A stretch of 64,000 nt of DNA from Spodoptera frugiperda (Eukaryota > Arthropoda > Insecta > Lepidoptera > Noctuidae). The stretch lies in NCBI RefSeq assembly GCF_023101765.2, contig NC_064217.1, positions 7,723,788 through 7,787,787 of the forward strand, in the 5' to 3' direction. Below are positions 25,440 through 35,183 of this stretch, piece after piece; position 1 is the first letter of the stretch; each line of letters opens with the position of its first letter. Below the pieces are notes generated by a model that saw only the letters and a program-made list of their open reading frames with translations, did not search any database and was not told where the DNA came from. A program made the translations under genes and the position numbers.

Positions 25440-25575
25440 AGGTATTAATTTGCCACCGGTCCTTGATAAGTCTACAAAGTTTGAACGAAATCGGTCCGTT
25501 TAAAATGGGTAAAAATCGAGTTGGAAGAGGTCGGTTATATAGAAACATACAAACAAACACACATACATACATCCT
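25440..25575 (+). repeat. Repeat edge with AAATCGGTCCGTTT and CA-rich tail
   Basis: CAAAGTTTGAACGAAATCGG, TCGAGTTGGAAGAGGTCGG, then ACATACAAACAAACACACAT. Known type of moth repeat terminus. It closes the composite region begun at 22306. Confidence 0.5.
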
Positions 25576-26799
25576 TTACATATGAAACTAAATAAAAGCA
25601 TGTAAAAAGTTAGTTTTGCGTTGGCACCATTTGATTTTTGATTTCGAACGCTTACTTTCCGAAAACTATGAAAATGACACCAATCGAATAATCCGAGCCC
25701 AAATTCGGCACTGAACGGAATTGAACAACAGATAACACAAAACATTTGAGTCTACGCACGCACTAAACAAAATAAAAATATTAAAAAAGAAAGTAAGAAA
25801 ATATTCAAACTTTCAAAGTATCAAGTTCATTTTGTCATAATTTCCGCAGCTATCCGTGCGTATGTGTGTATTGTCGAGAGTCGTGTCAATGTAGTGATGC
25901 GATTCGATACCTGTCAATTATGAGAACGCGTCCTTAATGTCAGTGTATGATAGTTTATGTTATTATACCGTGTCATTATTTTGATAGTAATCTACATGGA
26001 CTGGTGGACATGCTTGTTAATTGAATTTTTAGTTGGAGTCACGTAAAGTAATTGTCAGTAACTTTGTTATTCGTTTCTTAATAATTGTAAGAGGTTAGGT
26101 CGTCTTTGGCATACCACTAACGCCTTGGATAAGTCAACAACAACAGGATTCATTTCAGAAGCTGATTTCAAATCTGTGTATTGACATGGAATTTTCAAAA
26201 ATCTTAGCCTTCATGGCGATAGAGTTACTCACGATTACACAAACTCAATCACGATTGGCCGAAAATTTATTTTCTAGCATGTGCACGTCTACCTATTTAT
26301 ATCTACATATCATCGAGGCATAAAAGACAATTGTTTATATAAAATAGACAATACCATAACCACTACACCTAAGCAATACTACCATATTAAGAAGAACTCC
26401 CCATTCCCTCTAAACCCACTCCATTGTACTGTCACCAGACTTACCAGTATTACCTAACATTTCCATTTCTTCTCCAAACAATATGGCTGAAGTAACGCAA
26501 TCGTAATATCAACTCGGTAACTTCAAAATTAAAATACTTACGATCGAACTTGCGCAATGAACTTGACTTTCGTTGTGGAGCAACTTGGTATCGGTGCAAA
26601 TATCTTTGATATACATTAGGTACATATCTAGGGAACCTCTCATTTTTTTAAACGTTAAAACTGATGTAACGTACCTGTGTATCCATATTAATGACAACAT
26701 TACCGAAGATGTTACTGCATTTCATTGGTCAAATTCGTGGTTCGTCAATGGAAACAGATCAATGAGGGATGCACAAACCGAGAATAATGACAATATAAC
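25576..26799. other. No gene seen
   Basis: Contains an inverted scrap of the 99-bp monomer near 25658-25682 (GAAAACTATGAAAATGACAC). Confidence 0.55.
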
Positions 26800-26943
26800 C
26801 CCTTTTTTTAGCAGTCAGCTCACCCCCTATTACATGGGACTTAAAACACAAATGGTGAAAAGAGGGTGTACATTGTATAGCCGCATTATATGCCGTAATG
26901 TGCACCTCTGCCTACCCCTTCGGGGGTAAAAGGGGTGAAGATG
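26800..26943 (+). mobile_element. SINE-like repeat of a second family
   Basis: Ends GTAATGTGCACCTCTGCCTA, CCCCTTCGGGGGTAAAAGGGG, a 3' signature also seen near 35140, 23375 and 63950. Upstream are CCTATTACATGGGACTT and GGGTGTACATTGTATAGC. It overlaps a 118-codon open frame (26573-26929) that I do not regard as a gene. Confidence 0.55.
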
Positions 26944-27271
26944 AAGAAGAAGTTGTGGCAGTCGAATGTTGCTGCTTAGATAACTATACATTAGTTATGT
27001 TGCTATGTATGTAGGTATCTATGTATAGTGTTACCTCCTACGTCTATCACGGAATACTCAACGAATCAGGTAAGAACGAGAATTGAAGTAACAATGCTAT
27101 ATCAAATTGTCTAGACGCAGTATCCGACAGTTGACAGTCTAGTGACAAATGTCTGGACCCAGTCTATCGGAATACTGACTTGATTAGTCATCATCATTCT
27201 GCGTGTGGTCGACCTTCCATGGATTGTTAATGTTAATAGAAATTACAATGTTAAAAAACATAGTTTAAAAT

Positions 27272-27482
27272 CTTTTTTTATGGTTTAAGCCAGTAAACGA
27301 CGCAAACGCATCACCTGATGGTATGTAATCGCCGCCGCCCATGTACACCCGAAACACCGAATTACAAGTGTGTCGCCGGCTTTTTGGGGGTTATACATTT
27401 GAAGGTTGATAGGAAATTGGGAAGTTTGAGAGTAATTGGGCCTCCGGTAACCTCACTCACACAACAAAACACAAAGGCGCTT
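27272..27482 (+). repeat. Lepidopteran interspersed repeat, truncated copy
   Basis: Same family as 7121-7400: CACCTGATGGTATGTAATCG, ACACCCGAAACACCG, GGCTTTTTGGGGGTTA and GGGCCTCCGGTAACCTCA. The 3' third is absent. Confidence 0.68.
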
Positions 27483-27989
27483 ACCTGGTCTCTATTAAAT
27501 ATATGCAAACTAAATCTTAACCAACCCAATCACGGGCAAAAAAGTTATTTGTTTTACCTACACATAATGAGAGCAACTCCATACAACTCCAACTCATAAA
27601 TGTTATTACCAGTACAGTAAAACATTAAATGCATTTCATAAGTAAGTACATAACTGCAATAGAAACGAATGCTGGCTCTAATATGGAAATCTATCTCCTC
27701 GCAGGAAATATAAGACAGCGCGGAAACGCCTCCGCGCGCCCTCAATTTCACTTTGATCTATTCAGATGCGACATCCTATACCACGTACCTATGTACTATG
27801 TAAGTACATGTTCAATCGCAGTGTATCATCGCACGTTTCTCTTTTCTCATACTTGTAACGCGGAAGCTCATATACATAGGATTTTATTTTTACATATTCT
27901 TTGGATTGCGTTGTTAAAGGCTTTGTTTTTCGTGGAAATTGTTACGAATACGCTTACTCTGAAGGTACGTCTAGAGTAATAAATAAAAT

Positions 27990-28160
27990 TGGAGATTTTC
28001 AACACATGACATCCAAAGCCTATTTAAAAAAAATGTGTTGCTGTCTGTTTCTTCCGGCTGATTTCTGAAATGGCTGGACCGATTTTGACGGGACTTTTAG
28101 TGGCAGGTAGCGGATGTACTAAGGAATATTATACTTTTATTTAAGAAAACATGTAAAACG
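27990..28160 (+). repeat. Retroelement-like fragment
   Basis: TTCTTCCGGCTGATTTCTGA, AATGGCTGGACCGATTTTGA, CGGGACTTTTAGTGGCAGGT resembles the 'mutate-in-place' 3' segments of lepidopteran non-LTR or Helitron repeats. Boundaries uncertain. Confidence 0.45.
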
Positions 28161-28572
28161 TCATTTTGTCTAGAATCTAGACTTCACATCTTTCCTGTAG
28201 CTATATCCTCTAGTTGTTTTCATTATCTTAACATTATTCCTTTGTAGGATATATTCGTTTGTACTCACTTAAGGTTTTAAACAACTGACCCTTAACACAA
28301 TAATTTTGTACACCCAAATCGGTAATTCCAAATGCTGTTTCCATTAAACCACCGTTAATCAATAGCTACATTAGCAAGGTAAACCGAACCAACGCTAATC
28401 CAAACTTAACACATTTCCAACCGTTCACTGGAGGTAACAGTACTAACTATTAGGTACACTATAGTAGGCAGGTACAGTCTACACAATTATTTGGTATATA
28501 AGTCCAGAAATAAAAGTTGATTTAGTACAGATAGTAATAATTATTTTGTTACAATTAAATTAAAAAAAAATC

Positions 28573-28693
28573 ACGAGGAACTCGACTAGTTTCAAGCCAT
28601 GCTAGAGGCTCATATTCATTAACAGCATTCCGCACCACAAGACGCGGCGATTGTAGCGCTTCTACTAACGTGGGTAAACCGATAACATAATAA
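28573..28693 (+). mobile_element. Deleted MITE, same family as 57788-58016
   Basis: ACGAGGAACTCGACTAGTTT, CAAGCCATGCTAGAGGCTCA then GACGCGGCGATTGTAG and the end ACCGATAACATAATAA. It is the family sequence with most of one arm deleted. Confidence 0.6.
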
Positions 28694-28744
28694 ATAATTT
28701 GTATGTCTCACGAACGTTATAATAAAATTATAAAAAAAATCACG

Positions 28745-28860
28745 GTAATGTACGTTATTGGAAAAAAGCTCTACTAGTTTCGAGTCATAGAGGGACTCTT
28801 CATCATGTGCAGCGAGCGCATATGCGGCGACATCACGCCGTCAGCCTACTGGATAGACTG
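28745..28860 (+). repeat. MITE fragment (CTAGTTTCGAGTC family)
   Basis: TCTACTAGTTTCGAGTCATA, GAGGGACTCTTCATCATGTG. Immediately follows the MITE remnant 28573-28693, so two related insertions lie nearly in tandem. Confidence 0.5.
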
Positions 28861-29455
28861 TGGATTGGCGCTAGCAGCGTTGTGTGCCAATCATCAAACC
28901 GTGTTTTTTTTTTGTTATTAGAAAAATTGGACTACAGAGTAAAAAAAGCATGATTTCATCAAAATCATACGCCTAGATGGCTACTGTATCTGTACTGACT
29001 CAATCTCTATTTTGTTACCTTCGTACAAAATAACTGTGCAGACTATACCAGATACCTACAGCCACGATGAAAACGTGGTTGTTCGCATTCGAGCATTTTA
29101 TTATGAACGGCTGATTGGCGCGTGCCGCGAAATTGATTGTGCGTGTTCTCACGTACACAACAAATTGGTATCGCAATGCCTCTTTATTCCACGCTACGTG
29201 AACGATGGCTAGGCTACGTCGCCTTAGGATTTACTTAACTGTCATAATTTATGACCAGTCACTTGTAAACATGTATAAGTTGTTATTTGTAGACTTTAAA
29301 GGCATATCCAAGTCGTTAAACATTATTGCGTTGTTCGTTTCTAGTGTTTTCGTGTTTTGTAAGGATGGTATTTGAAATTAATAGAGAAAATTCTACTTTA
29401 TTTATTTAATTACCGTAATAATGCGTGTTGACGAGTATTCTAATTCTATTTAACC

Positions 29456-29481
29456 AATCGAATAGAATACTCTATTCGATT
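29456..29481. repeat. Perfect short palindrome (11-4-11)
   Basis: AATCGAATAGA, ATAC, TCTATTCGATT. A third ATTCGATTA follows at about 29507. Could be a MITE scrap or a binding-site cluster. Confidence 0.6.
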
Positions 29482-29893
29482 AAAATTTCTTAATACATTA
29501 TATTCGATTAGTTGTACTAAATAAATTACCGAGCTTCAGTAACGAGAATAAAAATAAATATTCACAAATGGTTTTATATCAAAGAAATTTAATAAAGGAA
29601 TAAGCCCGTATACGGTCATTATACAAATAAAAAATATATATAAAAATAAAAGCTTTCAGATTTAACATAACGTTACTGACAGAATCGAATTCTCGAAAAG
29701 TGAATCTGTCCATTTTATCACATTTCAAGTACTCTATGAGTTTAAAAAGCCATATAACCCCATTTTTATTGGTCACTTACTTTGTAATAATCTCTTTTAA
29801 CGTAGTATAAAATAAAATGCTACTTCGATAATATTTTTGACAAGCCCTTAAAATAAATGTCAGTACAACTTATTTACTTTTAACGACTATAAA

Positions 29894-30230
29894 AAATCCC
29901 ACAAAAACATTTCATGTTAAATGTTGCCAAGACGAGACCATATTGCCTGCACTGTCAAAAAGTAATCAGATCTAGTGTGGAGCCAAGTTTGTAGGCGTGC
30001 AAACCTTGGACGTAACTGGCGAGTCGGCCGCACGGACTTTTTGCTATTCGTCATATGGGCTTGAGCTTAAAAATCTATTCAACTCTTTCCGTGCGGCCAA
30101 CTCACCAGTTACGTCCAAGGTTTGCACGCCTACAAACTTGGCTCCACACTAGATCTGATTACTTTTTGACAGTGCAGGCAATATGGTCTCGTCTTGGCAA
30201 CATTTAACATGAAATGTTTTTGTGGGATTT
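29894..30230. repeat. Long near-perfect inverted repeat (142-bp arms)
   Basis: Arm 29894-30035 and arm 30089-30230 are reverse complements with about two mismatches in 142 (ACTGGCGAGTCGGCC against ACTGGTGAGTTGGCC). The loop is 53 bp. The arms include TTGCCAAGACGAGACC, GTGGAGCCAAGTTTGTAGGC and CAAACCTTGGACGTAACTGG. No flanking duplication is evident. Either a young foldback MITE or a hairpin locus. Confidence 0.85.
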
Positions 30231-30264
30231 CATTTCTTTTTGTAGGTTTTAATTAAGTTTCCCT

Positions 30265-30750
30265 ATTTCAGATTTTTACCCCTCCGCGGCCGCATTCAGA
30301 CCTCTAGCGTCAAAAGTTACGGAAGTCTCGAACAAACTTTCACCCCCTAGTTTAAGGGGTTGGGGGGTAAAAGTTCCAAGTTTTAGAATTTTTTTGTTGT
30401 TTGGGTACTAATACTAGCTTACATACCAAATTTCAGTTTTCTAGGACTTCAGGAAGTACCTTAAGAATTTTGTTGATCATCAGTGAGTGAGTGAGTGACG
30501 AAATCGGGGTATTTTAGATATCAATAAAATCTAAAGTATAAGAGCTATGCAATTGAAACTTTAGAGGTTTATTAAGTCTACCACTGACATTATATCCTGA
30601 AAATTTTGTTTATCTGGTATAACCCAAACTCAAGTTATGAAGGTTCAAAAATACGACGAAGCGCTTCGAGAAAAGGTAGGTAGTGCCCTTGCGCTTGCGC
30701 TTCGCTTGGCTCGTCTTGGCGGGGGCACTACCGTGCCCCCAGATATATAC
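30265..30750 (+). repeat. Interspersed repeat following the long hairpin
   Basis: CCCCTCCGCGGCCGCATTCA, ACGGAAGTCTCGAACAAACT, a (GTGA)n stretch at 30484-30498 and CTTCGCTTGGCTCGTCTTGG, GGGGGCACTACCGTGCCCCC (an inverted pair at 30720-30740). I recognise these as recurring moth repeat sequence. They may form one element with the hairpin. Confidence 0.45.
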
Positions 30751-32060
30751 ATCGACGATAAAAGTTCAATCGTTAAGTTAAAATTGCTATGGAAATTAAA
30801 AATAAATTGAGTTTGATACAAAACGAATATGTAGATCAAAAATATTGTGAAGTTCTCATATTTTTAATCATAAATGTAATATAGGGACATTTTACTGTGC
30901 ACATTGCATAAGGATTCTTGTTAAAATAAATTAAATATGTAATTTATTGTCTGGGGGTTATAAGAAACAATTGAATTGGTTTTGGAATTCGTTCTTTATA
31001 ATATAGATGTAAAATATCGAAGTAAATAAAGAACACTGATAATCAAGTCTCTTTTCAATTTTGTAATATTTTTTTGGCTTTTTTTAAATTGGCTCCAAGT
31101 CCTCGACAGTATTCATTGAGGTGGCTCACATCCAGAAGTGGACATTTTGTAGATGAAGGCATCACTGAAAGAAAAAGATTAACCTAAAATATAATAAATA
31201 ACAGCAAAGAAAATTACCTGTATATCAAATTCTATTGTGAATAATACTCAGTATCAGTGCGAAGCCGTATTGAAGCCTTTGAAAGTACGTTCATATAATC
31301 TGCCTGTGCTGTGTTAACCCTGCCAACGCCGGCCAGGCCCCTTGACATCTGAACGAAAACATAATAATGTCTGCACACATTTATAGGGAAGGGTAAAAGA
31401 GGGTTAGAACCACTCATGGCTTCTTCATATCGATCTAAGTTATTAATACCTGAAATAATCATGATTTTTAACATGGATAGGACTTAAATTACATGTTTAG
31501 TATTTTTAAGGTCAGGCTAACAAAACATACTTACAGGTACTTATATGTATGTACTGGATCAATATTTATGTATCTTTACGGATATTTTATCCTTGTCGGG
31601 AGTTATAATATTTCCTTTAGTCTCGCGAGCGAAACTACGGACGAAAAATTTATGTGTTACATTTCTGAAAATTAGCATTTCGATTTTTTTTTATTACTAT
31701 TCCAGTCTAAAAAGATAACAAGTAAGTATAGATACCTACTTACTCCATTGATGCGTATATGTATATTCTAAAGAGTTACTAATGATTACCTATTCTTTAT
31801 TTCAACCTCATTCAAATTACATTATTACAGAAACAAACATTAGTTAGTCATAACTTTACAAAAAGTTAAGAATAAATAAACAGTGTCTACGAAATATTTC
31901 CTCCTCTAAAAAAAGAAAAAACACAGCCAAGTTAAATGAAGTTAAGAACTGTTGCTCTAGTGTTTGTTCTGACTTCACGTCACTAACAACTATTGAGTTT
32001 AACTTCAAGTTTTAAGCCAACACCGTGTTACTTAAAAACAACAAAACAAAGTTTTGTTCA
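30751..32060. other. No gene seen
   Basis: AT-rich. Frames up to 80 codons, unrecognised. Confidence 0.6.
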
Positions 32061-33524
32061 TCTATACATATAATAAAATCGTAGAAAAGTGCTGTCTGTA
32101 CATTGAAAATAAAAATAAAAAAAATAGCAGGGGTTATTGTTATGTCGATGTCGAACCCAAAAATGTAATTAACTTTTTTTTTGTCTGTTTGTCTGTTTGT
32201 CTGTTTGTCTGTTTGTCTGTTCGTCTGTGCGCGCTAATCTCAGAAACGGCTGATCCGAGTTGGATGCGGTTTTCACGAATATATTGTGGGATGCTTAAAT
32301 TTACATTTAGTGTTTGTTTCATGTCAATCGGTTCATAAATAAAAAAGTTATGTCAAATTAAAGAATCACGTCGAACATTCTATGCTTATACCATTAATCT
32401 CCGCAACTATTTGTCGGATTTGGTTGAAATTTGGTACAGATGTAGTTTAGAACCTTAGAAAGGACATAGATATATTTTTATTTCAAAAATCAAAAAATAA
32501 AAATAAGAAATAAATTATTTATAAATAATTCTATGTCGATCATTACACGACTTCGGTTCATGTTATTGTTTTAATTTATCGAAAAAAGTAAATAAATAGT
32601 AAAAAGGTATGAAAAAAATAATATCAATATAATAAAACATTTAGTACAAAGAAAATGCTCTAACGGAGTATAGATAATTCTATGTCGATCGTTACACGAC
32701 TTCGGTTCATGTTATTGTTTTAATTCATCGAAAAAAGTAAATAAATAGTAAAAAGGTATGAAAAAAATAATATCAATATAATTAAACTTTTAGTACAAAG
32801 AAAATGCCCGAACGGAGTATAAATAAATAATCCAAGTTGTCTTTATCCTCGATAGATGGCGTTGGGATCGAAATAGATCGCGCTATGGTTTCGTTACATT
32901 CATTTGGTTGGGTATCGGCCGAGCGCTTCGGTACTATCGTAGAAAAAGTGTATTATCAGTCGTATGATTATTTGTCTGTAGTGGTCCTGCTGTTTCGTAT
33001 ATTCTAAATTGGTTTCGTTGTATTTGTCTATTAATAAGTTTATTTGTTGGGTTTTCCTGGTTTTCTGATTAAACTATTTAACGTAGGTTTAGTTTGATAT
33101 CGATTATTAGTAGTTACTGTAGTTAGTTTTTTTAATAAAATTGTAAGTCTAATTTATAAATTAATTAGATTAGATTTAAGTCGTTTCTTTTAAATTATTT
33201 AGTTTAAGCTTGGTTATTATAGCATAGAGGATAGGTTGTAATATAGTTTCTTTTTTAATTGTTATAAATTCGTAATTCGTAGCTTTCTTTAGTTTTAAGT
33301 TAGTTTAAGTCCGTTTTTAAACTATTTTTTCAATGCCCTAAGTGAGTATACATCTATTAAATTCAAACGCAGAGCTCATTATGTTGATTTTTGAAGAGTT
33401 CCCTGGAATATCTTCCACATCTCATTTTTGAAGAGATCCCGCGAGATCGGGAACTATGTGGTTAAAACCAAAAATTTGCCGGAAGTCACTATTCCACGCG
33501 AACGAAGTCGCGGGCAAAAGCTAG
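32061..33524 (+). mobile_element. Non-autonomous Helitron, copy 1 (1,464 bp)
   Basis: Same family and orientation as 61779-63249. TC start directly after A (TTCA|TCTATAC), CTAG end directly before T, with the CGCG-stem hairpin 10 nt upstream of the CTAG, so insertion was between A and T as Helitrons do. It has (GTCTGTTT)4, one unit fewer than the other copy, and an internal 149-bp tandem duplication (32526-32674 and 32675-32823). No long frame is present, so mobilisation must depend on an element elsewhere. Confidence 0.9.
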
Positions 33525-34126
33525 TAGAAAATATGAACGCAGTTTTGCTTGTATATTCACTTGCATAGTCTATGACTATTAGTATTCTAATCAAGGTTTG
33601 AAAATAGAATATTGGAATAATTTAGATTTTTAGTATATTGTTAACAGCTTTTCAAAAAAAATTTACAATATTTTTTTTTCATCGGAACTACTGCTATATC
33701 TATTATTGGATACATGTATGTAAATGTCTCTACATAACATTTAGGTACTTCATACTAACATAATATGTAAGCTATATGCCAATCAAAAATCAATTCTAAA
33801 ACTACAACGCTACCGACAAATTTTAAACGACAGTAACTTGCAAAAAAAGGCTCATGAAAAACATATTACGAAATGTATGTACTGTCATAAGTAGACATGA
33901 GTCATTGACTTGGTATAATGTAGTTTCCATTACTAATTCTATACGAATCACATTGTGTTAGATACACAAAGCCGTGCTAAATGTGAAATGTCTCAATTAG
34001 TCACATCGTACATATGAAATTAGTAAGCCTTCTCTTTTTGTACTACTACTTAAGCAAGAACTAACATTTTGAAGCAAATCTTAACACTAGACTCTACAGG
34101 CAAGCAGAACAAATAATTATTAAGTA

Positions 34127-34298
34127 CACTAACAATACAATAAGATTTTTAGTTTTAATTCCGCCTATACCACTGCTGCTGCTGCACTTCTGCTGCATCA
34201 GCATTTAATTGCGGGGGGAGGGAGGTACTGCACACCGCATGTTAAAAAATACATGAATAATCGGAATTAAAACTAAAAATCTTATTGTATTGTCAGTG
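34127..34298. mobile_element. Tc1/mariner-like MITE (172 bp, TA flanks)
   Basis: Ends CACTAACAATACAATAAGAT and its inverse ATCTTATTGTATTGTCAGTG pair over ~37 bp with one mismatch. TA lies on each side (34125-34126 and 34299-34300), the target duplication of Tc1/mariner. The centre has a CTGCTGCTGCTGC run and a G-rich GGGGGGAGGGAGG. No transposase. Confidence 0.72.
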
Positions 34299-34593
34299 TA
34301 GCATGGATTTCCGCAAAGTAACGCCTGATTCTATTCTATAAATTATTAAGTAAATTGTCAAACTCCTATCACAGATATAATAATTGCACTGATATAATAT
34401 CACACATTAAACCTCTGCTTGATCAAATCAAATAACAGCGTCACCTGATACCGACAATGAACAGAAATACAAGTAGACTCGTTAACGTAATTACACACCA
34501 ACCCCTATCGGGAACAACCCTAATGAGCTAAGTAAACACGCGGTTAAATCCGATTGTAATACGGGATACTACCAAATAGATGTTTGACAATAC

Positions 34594-34817
34594 CAGGGGC
34601 GTAGCTAGCGCCATATCTGCCGTATCAATTATTCGGGGCCCAATTAATCAGTATCTTTCTTTTTCGCGTAAAGCATGCGTTCAAAAGTTGGCAGCAACTT
34701 TAAGAAAGTTAACGTCTATAAAATAATAAGGACCTTCAAACATGGAACATAGATTAAGAAAAATGGGCCCCCAAACATATTTTAAACGGGGCCCCGCCAA
34801 GACACGCTCCGCCACTG
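34594..34817. mobile_element. hAT-like non-autonomous element (224 bp)
   Basis: Starts CAGGGGCGTAGC and ends GCTCCGCCACTG (inverted, 10 of 12). Flanks GACAATAC and GACAAAAC agree at 7 of 8 bases, the 8-bp target duplication typical of hAT. Inside is a GGGCCCC..GGGGCCCC pair. Old and non-coding. Confidence 0.65.
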
Positions 34818-35097
34818 GACAAAACCTCTGACAAACACGGAGAGTGTCGCGACACTGGCGACACTGGTGACACTCGAGCTATTATTCAAACGCACTTAAA
34901 TCAACATCTGTCATTGATCGACAACATCAGGATTAATTTGCATCGTAAACGGATTCGCATAAATCCAAGCTATGTGTCTATGAGACTAATTCCTCAAGTG
35001 AATGCGGAGATGTAAGCGATACCGCTGAGCAATATGTCTTTTGATTAGCGGATCTGATAATGGTTTATTGGGGTTTTATGGGTGATGAAAATTATGA

Positions 35098-35183
35098 AAA
35101 TATACATTGTATTGCGACATTACGTGCTGAAATGTGCACCTCTGCCTACTCCTTCGGGGATTAAAGGCGTGATGTTGTGTGTA
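35098..35183 (+). mobile_element. SINE-like fragment (second family)
   Basis: ATATACATTGTATTGCGACA, then AATGTGCACCTCTGCCTACT, CCTTCGGGGATTAAAGGCGTG. A 5'-truncated relative of 26800-26943. Confidence 0.55.

Larger units (their letters stand above)
22306..25536. mobile_element. Possible composite element bounded by short inverted ends
   Basis: The left boundary TTACCGACTTCACAAAAAGG and right boundary GTTGGAAGAGGTCGGTTA are inverted with one mismatch over ACCGACYTC. Sequences ending in GAAGTCGGTTA close to ACATACAAACAAACA are common repeat edges in moths. Inside lie the 99-bp array, single decayed copies of the same monomer (24216-24275, 24478-24510, 25658-25682 just outside), a foldback unit and a diverged tandem repeat. 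It may be one element or several nested ones. No transposase frame. Confidence 0.35.

Noticed and set aside
26573..26929. 118-codon plus-strand frame
   Set aside because: Its 3' third is SINE-like repeat (CACCTCTGCCTACCCCTTC) and the rest is unrecognised.
30645..30839. 64-codon minus frame with an Arg/Ser/Ala-rich end
   Set aside because: Comes from the GC-rich end of an interspersed repeat (GCGCTTCGCTTGGCTCG), not a gene.
32054..32338. 94-codon frame with repeated CLFV residues
   Set aside because: Translation of the (GTCTGTTT)n run inside the Helitron. The same applies to the 87-codon minus frame at 61739-62002.
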